From an uncultured Clostridia bacterium (GTDB lineage Bacteria; Bacillota; Clostridia; Oscillospirales; CAG-272), in contig CAJGCT010000003.1 of assembly GCA_904501985.1 (NCBI GenBank), positions 8,124 to 72,123 on the forward strand: 64,000 nucleotides of DNA, in the 5' to 3' direction. The translations under genes were made by a program, and so were the position numbers. Shown here in pieces: positions 8,024-15,779 of the stretch; position 1 is the first letter of the stretch; each line of letters starts with the position of its first letter. The notes under the pieces are model-generated. The model was not told where the DNA came from. It ran no database searches and was given only the letters and a program-made list of their open reading frames with translations.

Positions 8024-9193
8024 TTAAAGACTCTTAACGGTGTCCATTACATATGCGGCAAATTCGTCGCAGGTAGCACCTGTGTCGCGACCTGTTACCA
8101 CATACTTCTTGTCCTCGAACATACAGTAGTCAAGTGCCTTTTCAAGCTTGTCAGCCTCATCCTGGCGACCGATGTGGGAGAGCAGGAGAACTGCCGCACG
8201 AAGCATGGAGCAAGGATCGGCGTACTTGCCGCGGCCTTCCTTTATCATCCTGGGCGCAGAGCCGTGAATAGCCTCGAACATAGCGTACTTCTTACCGATG
8301 TTAGCGGAGCCTGCGGTGCCTACGCCGCCCTGGAATTCAGCCGCCTCGTCGGTGATGATATCGCCGTAAAGGTTAGGAAGCACGAATACCTTGAAATCTG
8401 TGCGGCGCTTTTCATCAACCAGCTTTGCGGTCATAATGTCGATGAACCACTCGTCGGTGTTGATTTCAGGGTACTCCTTGGCGATCTCCTCGCAAATACG
8501 GAGGAACTTGCCGTCTGTGGTCTTGATAATGTTTGCTTTGGTAACGATGGATACGCGATCCTTCTTGTTCTTGCGTGCATATTCAAATGCGAGACGTGCG
8601 ATACGGTTTGTACCCTCGGTGGTGGTTACGCAGAAGTCCACAGCAAGGTCATCGGTAACGTTTACACCCTGCGAGCCTACAGCATAGCTTCCCTCGGTGT
8701 TCTCGCGGAAGAAGGTCCAGTCAATGCCCTTATCGGGAACCTTAACAGGGCGTACATTTGCAAAAAGGTCCAGATTCTTGCGCATAGCAACATTGGCAGA
8801 TTCAATATTGGGCCAGGGATCGCCTGCACGGGGGGTAGTGGTAGGACCCTTAAGTATAACGTCACACTTGTAAAGCTCTTCCATAACATCATCGGGGATA
8901 GCTTTCATGCAAGCGGCACGGTTTTCGATGGTAAGACCGTCAATAACCTTGAATACTACCTTGCCTGCCTTAACTTCGTCGGCGAGGAGAAATTCAAGTA
9001 CATCCTGTGCGGCTTTTGTAATAATCGGACCGATACCGTCACCGCCGCAGATGCCGATGGTAAGTACGGGGAGCGCGGTGTAATCTACGAAATCCTTTGC
9101 GGCGTTTATCTTTTCAACGCGCTCAAGCTGAGAGCGAAGAACTGCCTCGAATTTTTCAACAGCAGATTTGATGTTTGCGTCATAATTGTTCAT
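8024..9193 (-). CDS. icd: Isocitrate dehydrogenase (NAD or NADP dependent)
   Basis: 389 residues of the isocitrate/isopropylmalate dehydrogenase family. Visible family features are GDGIGP, the substrate segment ESANVAMRKNLDLFANVRPVK (Ser, Asn and Arg spaced as in isocitrate dehydrogenase), RENTEG, the Lys/Asn segment TKANIIKTTDG, the metal-binding Asp in YGDIITDEAAEFQGG, and HGSAPR in the cofactor pocket. It oxidises isocitrate to 2-oxoglutarate and CO2. CGGAG upstream of the ATG supports the start. Cofactor choice cannot be fixed by eye. Isopropylmalate dehydrogenase is less likely because leuB-type substrate residues and leu neighbours are absent. Confidence 0.88.
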   Translation of the reverse strand: MNNYDANIKSAVEKFEAVLRSQLERVEKINAAKDFVDYTALPVLTIGICGGDGIGPIITKAAQDVLEFLLADEVKAGKVVFKVIDGLTIENRAACMKAIPDDVMEELYKCDVILKGPTTTPRAGDPWPNIESANVAMRKNLDLFANVRPVKVPDKGIDWTFFRENTEGSYAVGSQGVNVTDDLAVDFCVTTTEGTNRIARLAFEYARKNKKDRVSIVTKANIIKTTDGKFLRICEEIAKEYPEINTDEWFIDIMTAKLVDEKRRTDFKVFVLPNLYGDIITDEAAEFQGGVGTAGSANIGKKYAMFEAIHGSAPRMIKEGRGKYADPCSMLRAAVLLLSHIGRQDEADKLEKALDYCMFEDKKYVVTGRDTGATCDEFAAYVMDTVKSL

Positions 9194-9233
9194 TTTTTGT
9201 TACTCCGTTTCATAGAATAGGTATTTATGATTG

Positions 9234-9247
9234 GTGGGAAGTCCCAC
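9234..9247. promoter_or_regulatory. Operator-like palindrome upstream of icd
   Basis: GTGGGA-AG-TCCCAC, a 6-bp inverted repeat 40-54 bases before the icd start. The cognate regulator is unknown. Confidence 0.35.
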
Positions 9248-9248
9248 A

Positions 9249-9375
9249 TTATCAACAGGGTTATCAACAGGCATATGCCTGATTTTTTTTAAAACAGTGT
9301 CGTTTTTAGAAAAAAACAGGGGATTTTACGGGATAGAACGTGAGTTTCCACTCACCTTTCCACAGGCTGTGGAAA
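9249..9375. promoter_or_regulatory. Cluster of DnaA-box-like 9-mers
   Basis: TTATCAACA occurs at 9249-9257 and again at 9261-9269, one mismatch from the DnaA box TTATCCACA. A 9-bp-arm inverted pair, TTTCCACAG and CTGTGGAAA, lies at 9357-9365 and 9367-9375. Between them lies an AT-rich tract (9282-9316). The cluster fills the gap between icd and tsaD. Confidence 0.45.
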
Positions 9376-9396
9376 ACGAAAATGAGAAGCCGGCAA

Positions 9397-10404
9397 TTAT
9401 TTTCCCGTGGCTTTTGCATTAAGCGAGGTGTCGGCACGCACACCTGCAAGGTACTCAAAGTACCCCTGCGCCCCAATCATTGCCGCATTATCACCGCAGA
9501 GTGAGCGTGGTGGCAGGTACAGTTTAAGCTTCCGTTTTTCGGCAAGAGCTTCAAGTGCCGTGCGAAGATGGGAATTCGCCGCAACTCCTCCGGCGATAAC
9601 AATGTCGGAGAGCCCTGTGGCTTCAACCGCCATAGTGAGCTTTTTCACGACTGATGACGTTACTGCCTTTGTAAATGAGGCGGCAATGTCCTCTTTTACA
9701 TATGCCTCGCCCTTTTGCTCGGCATTGTGCAAGTGGTTTATAACAGCGGTTTTAAGTCCGCTGAAAGAGAAGTCTAAATTATCGCCGATAACTGCGGCAG
9801 AGGGGAATTTTACGGCATCGCTGTTTCCGATAGAGGCAAGCCTGTCCATCTCTGCGCCTCCGGGATAAGGCAGACCCATAACACGCCCCACTTTATCAAA
9901 GGCTTCGCCGATGGCATCATCCCTTGTCCTGCCTACGGTCTCAAATTCAGTATAGTCCGTGACTTTTATAAGCGATGTATGACCGCCGGATGCCACCAAC
10001 GCCAAAAACGGCGGTTTAAGTGATGGATGGACAAAGTAGTTTGCGGCAATATGACCGCGGATGTGATTTACGGGGATCAGAGGCTTGCCGTTTGCGAAAG
10101 CCAGTGCTTTTGCGAAATTTACGCCAACAAGCAGTGCACCGATAAGTCCGGGGTTTGATGTGACAGCAACAGCATCTATATCGTCAAGCGTTACACCGGC
10201 ACGCTCAAGTGCCTCGTAGGTTATGGAAGATATGGCATCGCAGTGTGCACGGCTTGCAATTTCGGGTACGACTCCGCCGTAAAGCTTGTGTGTTTCTATC
10301 TGAGATGCGATAATATTCGAGCGAATTACACTTGTGTCGCCGTCAAATTCGCAAACGGCGGCAGAGGTTTCATCGCAGGAGCTTTCAATTGCAAGTATCA
10401 GCAT
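9397..10404 (-). CDS. tsaD: tRNA N6-adenosine threonylcarbamoyltransferase TsaD
   Basis: 335 residues. It opens with MLILAIESSCDETSAAV, shows the metal-binding HIRGH (H114, H118), SGGHTSL and the ASKHA-fold ATP segment VIAGGVAANSHLR. With TsaB and TsaE it makes the t6A modification at A37 of ANN-decoding tRNAs. It overlaps the upstream rimI by 20 bases, the usual tsa-rimI neighbourhood, although tsaB and tsaE are not present here. AAAGGATC precedes the ATG. Confidence 0.95.
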   Translation of the reverse strand: MLILAIESSCDETSAAVCEFDGDTSVIRSNIIASQIETHKLYGGVVPEIASRAHCDAISSITYEALERAGVTLDDIDAVAVTSNPGLIGALLVGVNFAKALAFANGKPLIPVNHIRGHIAANYFVHPSLKPPFLALVASGGHTSLIKVTDYTEFETVGRTRDDAIGEAFDKVGRVMGLPYPGGAEMDRLASIGNSDAVKFPSAAVIGDNLDFSFSGLKTAVINHLHNAEQKGEAYVKEDIAASFTKAVTSSVVKKLTMAVEATGLSDIVIAGGVAANSHLRTALEALAEKRKLKLYLPPRSLCGDNAAMIGAQGYFEYLAGVRADTSLNAKATGK

Positions 10405-10864
10405 GGTTTTGATCCTTTTTTGTATTACGGTGAATTATGCGGCTCATAAGAACGGCATCCTCCCGTGGCTTTGAGTAGAAACCCTTTCGGATTCCGTCAA
10501 CAGAGAATCCGTGTTTTTCATAAAGTGCCCGTGCCGCTGTGTTTGAAACACGCACATCAAGCATAAGCTTTTCTAAAGACTCCGTTTCGCAGAGCTTATT
10601 TAGCAGTGCGGCGGCGGCACCTTGGCGTCTGAATTTTTGCAGAACGGCGATATTGGTGATCTCACCCTCGCCGAGTATCAGATTCATTCCGGCGTATCCG
10701 CATATTTCGTTATCTATGAGCGCAACAAGGCAGTGTGAACAGCCATTTGAAAGGAAATCCTCAAAGCTTTTTGCGCTCCATGGAGTAGAGAAGCATTCAT
10801 TCTCAATAGCGCATAGCTGGGGAATGTCCGACACGGAAGCCGACCTTACGGTAATTTCAGTCAT
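10385..10864 (-). CDS. rimI: Ribosomal protein S18 alanine N-acetyltransferase RimI
   Basis: 159 residues from the ATG at 10864 (AAGG sits about 8 bases upstream); a GTG at 10876 is possible but overlaps that ribosome site. It has a GNAT fold with IPQLCAIENECFSTPWS at the N-terminus, the acetyl-CoA loop FRRQGAAAALL and LDVRVSNTAARALYEKHGF near the end, all typical of RimI. The position directly before tsaD supports RimI rather than a generic acetyltransferase. Confidence 0.9.
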   Translation of the reverse strand: MTEITVRSASVSDIPQLCAIENECFSTPWSAKSFEDFLSNGCSHCLVALIDNEICGYAGMNLILGEGEITNIAVLQKFRRQGAAAALLNKLCETESLEKLMLDVRVSNTAARALYEKHGFSVDGIRKGFYSKPREDAVLMSRIIHRNTKKDQNHADTCN

Positions 10865-10872
10865 AGTGTGTG

Positions 10873-11499
10873 TCACCTTGGCAGATAGTCGTACATTACA
10901 TCTCCCACCGCGGAGCAGGTTTTTGTGGAGCGGTCGTAGATGTAATTCTCTCCGTTATCCGCCTCAATGTACAAAAGATTGTAATAGATACCCGGATATT
11001 TATCCGAAGCAAATTTGAGCTTATAGAAGTCTCCCTCCGGGATGATGGTGGTGCGCTCACCGTTTATAAAGGCATCTACAATATTTTCGATGTCACCTTT
11101 GTCGGAAACGGTGCCGATTCCGGTGGTTATCGTCTGCTCTACGCATATGACAATAAGGTTGGCATCAAATTCATCTATAGAGGGAAGCTCGTCCTCCTCG
11201 CCTGCAAAGTACACATAACCGATCCCCTCGAATTTTTCGCTGAGCCACTCAGAGGGGTCACATCCAACTATACCGAAAAGCTCCAACTCCGGCTCGGTAC
11301 ATACCGCATACGGTTCAAGCTCGGTTGCGATAGGCTCAAAGCACATAGGGGTGATCATATATGTGATACCGCTTCTTTGGTCTGTAAGATTACCTTTATC
11401 ATATGTGAGCGTCAGCGGACCGCTGTCCCTGCAAGATACGAGAAAGAGGGCGACTGCTATGAGCGACGACAGGATAAGTGATATGCGCTGTTTTTTCAT
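10873..11499 (-). CDS. Predicted lipoprotein of unknown function
   Basis: 208 residues from the ATG at 11499 (MKKQRISLILSSLIAVALFLVSC). This is a lipoprotein signal peptide with lipobox LVSC, so the mature protein should begin at Cys23 and be lipid-anchored outside the membrane. The mature part is acidic and gives no family I recognise. The gene starts within 2 bases of the dCMP deaminase stop and ends 8 bases before rimI, so it is co-transcribed with housekeeping genes. Confidence 0.75.
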   Translation of the reverse strand: MKKQRISLILSSLIAVALFLVSCRDSGPLTLTYDKGNLTDQRSGITYMITPMCFEPIATELEPYAVCTEPELELFGIVGCDPSEWLSEKFEGIGYVYFAGEEDELPSIDEFDANLIVICVEQTITTGIGTVSDKGDIENIVDAFINGERTTIIPEGDFYKLKFASDKYPGIYYNLLYIEADNGENYIYDRSTKTCSAVGDVMYDYLPR

Positions 11500-11500
11500 C

Positions 11501-11989
11501 TTAATATCCGAACTTTCCGGAAAGGCTGTCGTCATCGTCGATCCAGCTTTTCACATCAATACAGTTGTATGTATCGGGAGTTGTACGGATAATAACCTTT
11601 TCAATTCCCGCATTTATAACAAGACGCTTGCACATCATGCAGGAGCAGGTATCTCCCACAAGCTCGCCTGTTTTTCCGTCGATGCACGCCATATAGAGCG
11701 TAGCCCCAAGCATCTGATCTCGGGAAGCGGCGATTATTGCGTTTGCCTCCGCATGAACGGAGCGGCACAGCTCATAACGCTCACCGCGCGGAATGTTCAG
11801 CTTGTCACGCATACAGAAACCGAGGTCGGTGCAGTTTTTTCTGGCTCTGGGGGCACCGTTATAGCCGGTGGAAACGATGGTATCGTTTTTTACGATGATC
11901 GCACCGTATTTTTTTCTGAGGCAGGTGGCGCGCTCTGCCACGGTCTGCGCGATATCAAGGTAGTAGTTTTCTTTTGAAACTCTTTCCAT
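11501..11989 (-). CDS. dCMP deaminase (cytidine/deoxycytidylate deaminase family)
   Basis: 162 residues. The zinc-site signatures are HAEANAI (His plus the catalytic Glu) and CSCMMCKRLV (two Cys ligands). The region TGYNGAPRARKNC and the extra histidine and cysteine residues fit the ComEB/dCMP deaminase branch. The enzyme turns dCMP into dUMP and so feeds dTMP synthesis. AGGAGATT lies just before the ATG. It follows galU by 12 bases. Confidence 0.92.
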   Translation of the reverse strand: MERVSKENYYLDIAQTVAERATCLRKKYGAIIVKNDTIVSTGYNGAPRARKNCTDLGFCMRDKLNIPRGERYELCRSVHAEANAIIAASRDQMLGATLYMACIDGKTGELVGDTCSCMMCKRLVINAGIEKVIIRTTPDTYNCIDVKSWIDDDDSLSGKFGY

Positions 11990-12001
11990 AGTAATCTCCT
12001 T

Positions 12002-12877
12002 TTATTTAATGGAATCGGCAAATTCAATCAGGAATTTTTTGAAATCCTCGCCTATTTCAGGGTGATTAACGGCAGATTTGACATTTGCGGTAAGGAAACC
12101 AAGCTTGGAGCCAAAATCAAAGCGCTCGCCCTCAAAATCAACCGCGGTCATGCCTCCGTTCGTGGCAAGCACACGCATAGCATCTGTAAGCTGAATCTCG
12201 CCGCCTGCTCCCGGCTCTGTTTTTTCGAGTATATCGAATATATCGGAGGTAAGCAGAACTCTTCCGAGAATAGAAAGATTGGAGTAAGCCTGTTCCGGCT
12301 TGGGCTTTTCTATCATGTCTGTAACGTGATAGGTATTGTCGCCGTTAGATTCGGCTTTAAGAGAGCAGTATTTGTAAACAAGCTCCCACGGAACCGGCTT
12401 TACTCCGCAGCAAGGCTTGCCATATTTTTCATATGCCTTTGCAAGCTGTGTGCATACAGGAGTTTCGGAGAGAATAACATCGTCGCCGTAGAGTATGTAG
12501 AACGGTTCATCTGCTATGAAGTTCTTAGCGGTGAGTACCGCATGACCGAGACCCTTTGTCTCTTTCTGACGAAGAAAATACACGTTTGCCATGGAACAGA
12601 TGCGGCGCATTTCCTCTATCTCGGCATACTTGCCCGATTCGGTAAGCTTTTTCTCATATTCAACGTTAAAGTCAAAGTAGTTTTCGATGGTATCCTTGCC
12701 TCTGCCTGTTATGATGAGAACATCTGTGACGCCTGCCGCGGCGGCTTCCTCAACGAGGAATGAAATTGCGGGACGGTCAACGATAGGAAGCATTTCCTTG
12801 GGAACAGACTTTGATATTGGCAGCATACGGGTGCCAAGACCCGCAGCAGGAATTACGGCTTTTGTTATCTTTTTCAT
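12002..12877 (-). CDS. galU: UTP-glucose-1-phosphate uridylyltransferase
   Basis: 291 residues from the ATG at 12877, with AGGAGAG about 9 bases upstream. The nucleotidyltransferase signature AVIPAAGLGTRMLPISKSVPKEMLP is at the N-terminus, followed by ILYGDDVI and the C-terminal GGEIQLTDAM. It makes UDP-glucose for surface polysaccharides and glycolipids. It is the first gene of a five-gene minus-strand operon ending with tsaD, with its own promoter at 12946-12974. Confidence 0.95.
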   Translation of the reverse strand: MKKITKAVIPAAGLGTRMLPISKSVPKEMLPIVDRPAISFLVEEAAAAGVTDVLIITGRGKDTIENYFDFNVEYEKKLTESGKYAEIEEMRRICSMANVYFLRQKETKGLGHAVLTAKNFIADEPFYILYGDDVILSETPVCTQLAKAYEKYGKPCCGVKPVPWELVYKYCSLKAESNGDNTYHVTDMIEKPKPEQAYSNLSILGRVLLTSDIFDILEKTEPGAGGEIQLTDAMRVLATNGGMTAVDFEGERFDFGSKLGFLTANVKSAVNHPEIGEDFKKFLIEFADSIK

Positions 12878-12945
12878 TTTCAAAATCTCTCCTGTGAAAT
12901 AAAGTGTATTCTCAGAGTGCTGATAAAAACAATTTATCACTATAT

Positions 12946-12974
12946 ATTATAGCGCGTTTTTGTTAATAAATCAA
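12946..12974 (-). promoter_or_regulatory. Promoter of the galU operon
   Basis: On the minus strand TTGATT (12969-12974), a 17-base spacer and TATAAT (12946-12951). Confidence 0.8.
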
Positions 12975-13063
12975 GTGTTTTGATACACAAAAACGGGGTG
13001 TAATACAGGAAAACGCTCAATATGTGAAAAAAACGGATAAAAATCACATTTAGAAGAAAAAAG

Positions 13064-13092
13064 TTGACACACATGTCAAGACATGGTATAAT
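13064..13092 (+). promoter_or_regulatory. Consensus promoter upstream of the MFS gene
   Basis: TTGACA (13064-13069), 17 bases, TATAAT (13087-13092): a perfect match. The -10 lies in a 15-bp sequence repeated at 13207-13221, so the leader carries an extra ~110 bases. Confidence 0.8.
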
Positions 13093-13221
13093 ATGCGCAG
13101 GGAATCCCGCTTCACAGGCTTCCACGGCTTCGCCGCTCCGCGCTATGGCGCGGCTGCGCAATTGACGGCTTCGCAAAAATGCCCTTGCAAGCAAGCATTT
13201 TTGCTTCATGGTATAATATGC
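13082..13221 (+). repeat. 110-bp segment flanked by 15-bp direct repeats
   Basis: CATGGTATAATATGC occurs at 13082-13096 and 13207-13221. The 110 bases between are GC-rich at first and contain two hairpins. The stronger pairs 13173-13182 (gcaaaaatgc) with 13195-13204 (gcatttttgc). This is what a small inserted element with target duplication inside a promoter would look like. Confidence 0.5.
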
Positions 13222-13293
13222 ACGGAAAATTACGGTGCGTTTTTTTAATGCCTAATGTGGGCTTCATATCCGCATAATGAGGGGAGTAAAACG

Positions 13294-14532
13294 GTGGAAA
13301 AGATTAAAAAGAGCAATGCTGAGCGCATGGCGGCATTTTTTATGCTTTTGTGCTCGGCTGTTTATTTTACAAGCTACATAACAAGAATAAATTACGGTGC
13401 AGTGCTGGTCGATATCGTGTCGGATACCGGCATATCACAAAAGGCGGCAGGCCTTGTAAGTACGGCGGCGTTTTTTACTTACGGTGTGGGACAGCTTATA
13501 AGCGGATTTATCGGTGATCGCGTGAGACCTCGTCTGCTTATTGTTATAGGTTTGTCTGTAACAGCAGTGTGCAATCTTCTTATGCCGTCGCTCACGAGCG
13601 CAGTTCCTATGATGGTGCTTTGGGGAGTAAACGGCTTTGCCCAAGCGATGTTCTGGCCGCCAATGGTACGCATGATGGCGGACAATTTAAGTGAGGAGAA
13701 TTACAACCGCGCCTGCATATGGGTATCTGCGGCAGCGTCCATTGCCACAATTGTAATATACCTTTTGGCATCCCTTTGCACAGCTCTCTTTGATTGGCGC
13801 TCGCTTTTTATAATTAGTGCTGCTATCGCTCTCACAATGGCAGTGGTGTGGCAGATTTTTGCTCCGAAAAAGGATCTGGATAAAGATGATGAACCGGCAA
13901 AGATCACAGAAGATGCGGCGCCTACCAAAAAGGCGACTGTCGGTGCGGCTGTGGTACTTCTGCTTTTCCCAATAGCACTTGCCATAGTTCTTCAGGGAAT
14001 ACTCAGAGACGGTGTTACCACGTGGCTTCCTACCCTTGTTTCGGATACCTTTAATCTGCCGTCGTCTGTATCTATACTGACCGGCATAGCTCTTCCCGTA
14101 TTCTCCATGATAAGCTATAATGTGTCGGCAAGACTTGAAAAGAGGATCGGAAACGAGCTTGTGACGTCTGCGGTGTTTTTTGCGAGTGCCGCTGTATCGG
14201 CAGGGCTTTTAACACTCATTCTTAACGTAAATCCCATTATATCCGTGCTTCTTATGGCGGTCATTACCGGATGTATGCACGGAATCAATCTTATGCTTAT
14301 TTCCCGTGTACCGAGATATTTTGACAGGTACGGAAAGATCTCCACGGTTTCGGGTATTGTGAACGCGTTTACATATGTGGGAAGCGCAATTTCTACGTAT
14401 CTTGTAGCTGTTATATCCGAGGAATACGGATGGAGCTTCACCGTTTTATCCTGGCTGCTTATTGCGGCTGCAGGTGCGGTTGTATGCATATGTATTATCG
14501 GCGCATGGCGAAAATTCAGGTATAGCAGATAA
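13294..14532 (+). CDS. MFS transporter, GlpT/UhpT-like
   Basis: 412 residues from the GTG at 13294, which has GGGGAG at 13281-13286; an upstream ATG at 13255 lacks a ribosome site. About 12 hydrophobic segments are visible, with a charged loop in the middle (KKDLDKDDEPAKITEDAAP). RINYGAVLVDI and the loop GFIGDRVRPRLLI after TM2 match the organophosphate:phosphate antiporter branch of the major facilitator superfamily. The substrate is not predictable; glycerol-3-phosphate or hexose-phosphate transport is only a family suggestion. Confidence 0.85.
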   Translation: MEKIKKSNAERMAAFFMLLCSAVYFTSYITRINYGAVLVDIVSDTGISQKAAGLVSTAAFFTYGVGQLISGFIGDRVRPRLLIVIGLSVTAVCNLLMPSLTSAVPMMVLWGVNGFAQAMFWPPMVRMMADNLSEENYNRACIWVSAAASIATIVIYLLASLCTALFDWRSLFIISAAIALTMAVVWQIFAPKKDLDKDDEPAKITEDAAPTKKATVGAAVVLLLFPIALAIVLQGILRDGVTTWLPTLVSDTFNLPSSVSILTGIALPVFSMISYNVSARLEKRIGNELVTSAVFFASAAVSAGLLTLILNVNPIISVLLMAVITGCMHGINLMLISRVPRYFDRYGKISTVSGIVNAFTYVGSAISTYLVAVISEEYGWSFTVLSWLLIAAAGAVVCICIIGAWRKFRYSR

Positions 14533-14537
14533 TAATT

Positions 14538-14566
14538 AAAACGGAGCTGTCTCGGCTCCGTTTTTT
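14538..14566 (+). terminator. Terminator of the MFS gene
   Basis: A 10-bp stem (14538-14547 with 14555-14564) and a T run. Confidence 0.9.
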
Positions 14567-14593
14567 GCCATTTCGGATTTTTCCAACCATGCC

Positions 14594-14622
14594 TTGCAAT
14601 CGGTGTCAAAATGGTGTATAAT
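14594..14622 (+). promoter_or_regulatory. Promoter of the nuclease/ATPase operon
   Basis: TTGCAA (14594-14599), 17 bases, TATAAT (14617-14622), 30 bases before the ATG. Confidence 0.75.
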
Positions 14623-14652
14623 ATAAGTACTACTTAAAATTGGAGTCGTATA

Positions 14653-15771
14653 ATGATAAAGATTTTACACTGCGCTGACCTGCATCTTGACAGTCCGCTG
14701 TCAACTCTTGATTTTGAAAAGGCAGAGCTGCGCCACAGCGATATGCGCGCCGCATTTACGTCGCTCACCCTGTCGGCTAAAATGAATAAAGCGGATTTTT
14801 TGCTGATATCGGGAGATTTCTTTGACGGAGCTTTTGCTTCGCGCGATACTCTGTCTCTCATATGCCGCGAATTTGCCGCCATACCAGACTGCAAAATAAT
14901 AATAGCTCCCGGCAACCACGATCCGTATACCCCGTCGAGCTACTATCGGCGTGTGGATTTTCCTGATAATGTGTATATTTTTGATTCGCCGGAACTTTCC
15001 TGCTTTGATTTTCCGGAAAAGAACACCACTGTATACGGCTGGGCGTTTACTTCTGAGCATATGGAGAGCTGTCCCCTTGAGGGATTTTCGGTGGAGAATC
15101 CTAACAGAATAAATCTGCTCTGTGCACACGGTGATCTTGATTCGGGTGACTCAAAATACTGTCCCATACCGTCGGTACTGCTTGCTGACTGCGGCTTTGA
15201 CTATGCGGCTCTCGGTCACGTTCATGCTCACAGCGGAGTGAAGCAGATTGGAGGCTGTCACATAGCATACAGCGGATGTCTTGAGGGGCGCGGCTTTGAT
15301 GAATGTGGGGAAAAAGGAGCGGTGCTTGCTGTTGCCGACAAGGATGTGATGCTTCAGTTTGCCGCTAAATTTGTACGGTTCTGCAAGCGAATTTATATAA
15401 GTGAGACACTTGATATCAGCGGTGCAAGATCAAATGCCGATGTGGCAGACCGCCTTGAGGCGTTTATCGCAGAGAGACATTTTGGCGAAGATACCGCACT
15501 TCGCATAAGACTGACGGGCGATGTGTCGGGGGATTTCAAGCTGTCGGCAAGCTTTCTTTCCGAGCAGTTTTCAAGGCTGTTTATGCTTGAGGTGATTGAT
15601 GCTACAATGCCGCTTCTTGACTGCGAAAAGCTTCGCTTCGACCCCACTCTGCGCGGGGAATTTTACCGAAGCCTTGAACCCATGCTGCTTTGTGACGATG
15701 CCGAGACGCGTGATACTGCCGCAATGGCACTGCGGTGCGGACTTGCGGCACTTCTCGGAGAGGAGATCTGA
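14653..15771 (+). CDS. SbcD/YhaO-like DNA repair metallophosphoesterase
   Basis: 372 residues. The five phosphoesterase motifs are in order: DLHLDSP, GDFFDG, GNHDPYTP, AHGDLDSG and GHVHAHS. The first Asp-His pair follows the start directly (MIKILHCADLHLDSPL), as in Mre11/SbcD/YhaO nucleases. It is followed 8 bases later by an SbcC-like ATPase, which is the standard pairing for this family in Firmicutes (yhaO-yhaN). It probably acts with it on DNA ends or hairpins. Confidence 0.88.
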   Translation: MIKILHCADLHLDSPLSTLDFEKAELRHSDMRAAFTSLTLSAKMNKADFLLISGDFFDGAFASRDTLSLICREFAAIPDCKIIIAPGNHDPYTPSSYYRRVDFPDNVYIFDSPELSCFDFPEKNTTVYGWAFTSEHMESCPLEGFSVENPNRINLLCAHGDLDSGDSKYCPIPSVLLADCGFDYAALGHVHAHSGVKQIGGCHIAYSGCLEGRGFDECGEKGAVLAVADKDVMLQFAAKFVRFCKRIYISETLDISGARSNADVADRLEAFIAERHFGEDTALRIRLTGDVSGDFKLSASFLSEQFSRLFMLEVIDATMPLLDCEKLRFDPTLRGEFYRSLEPMLLCDDAETRDTAAMALRCGLAALLGEEI

Positions 15772-15779
15772 GGTGCGAG

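Noticed and set aside
7826..9220. A 464-residue plus-strand frame antisense to icd and part of rex
   Set aside because: A shadow of two confidently identified minus-strand genes, with atypical Cys- and Ile-rich content and no start context.
7277..9240. A Rex operator controlling rex or icd
   Set aside because: No TTGTTAA/TTAACAA-type palindrome was found in the gaps 7952-8023 or 9194-9396.
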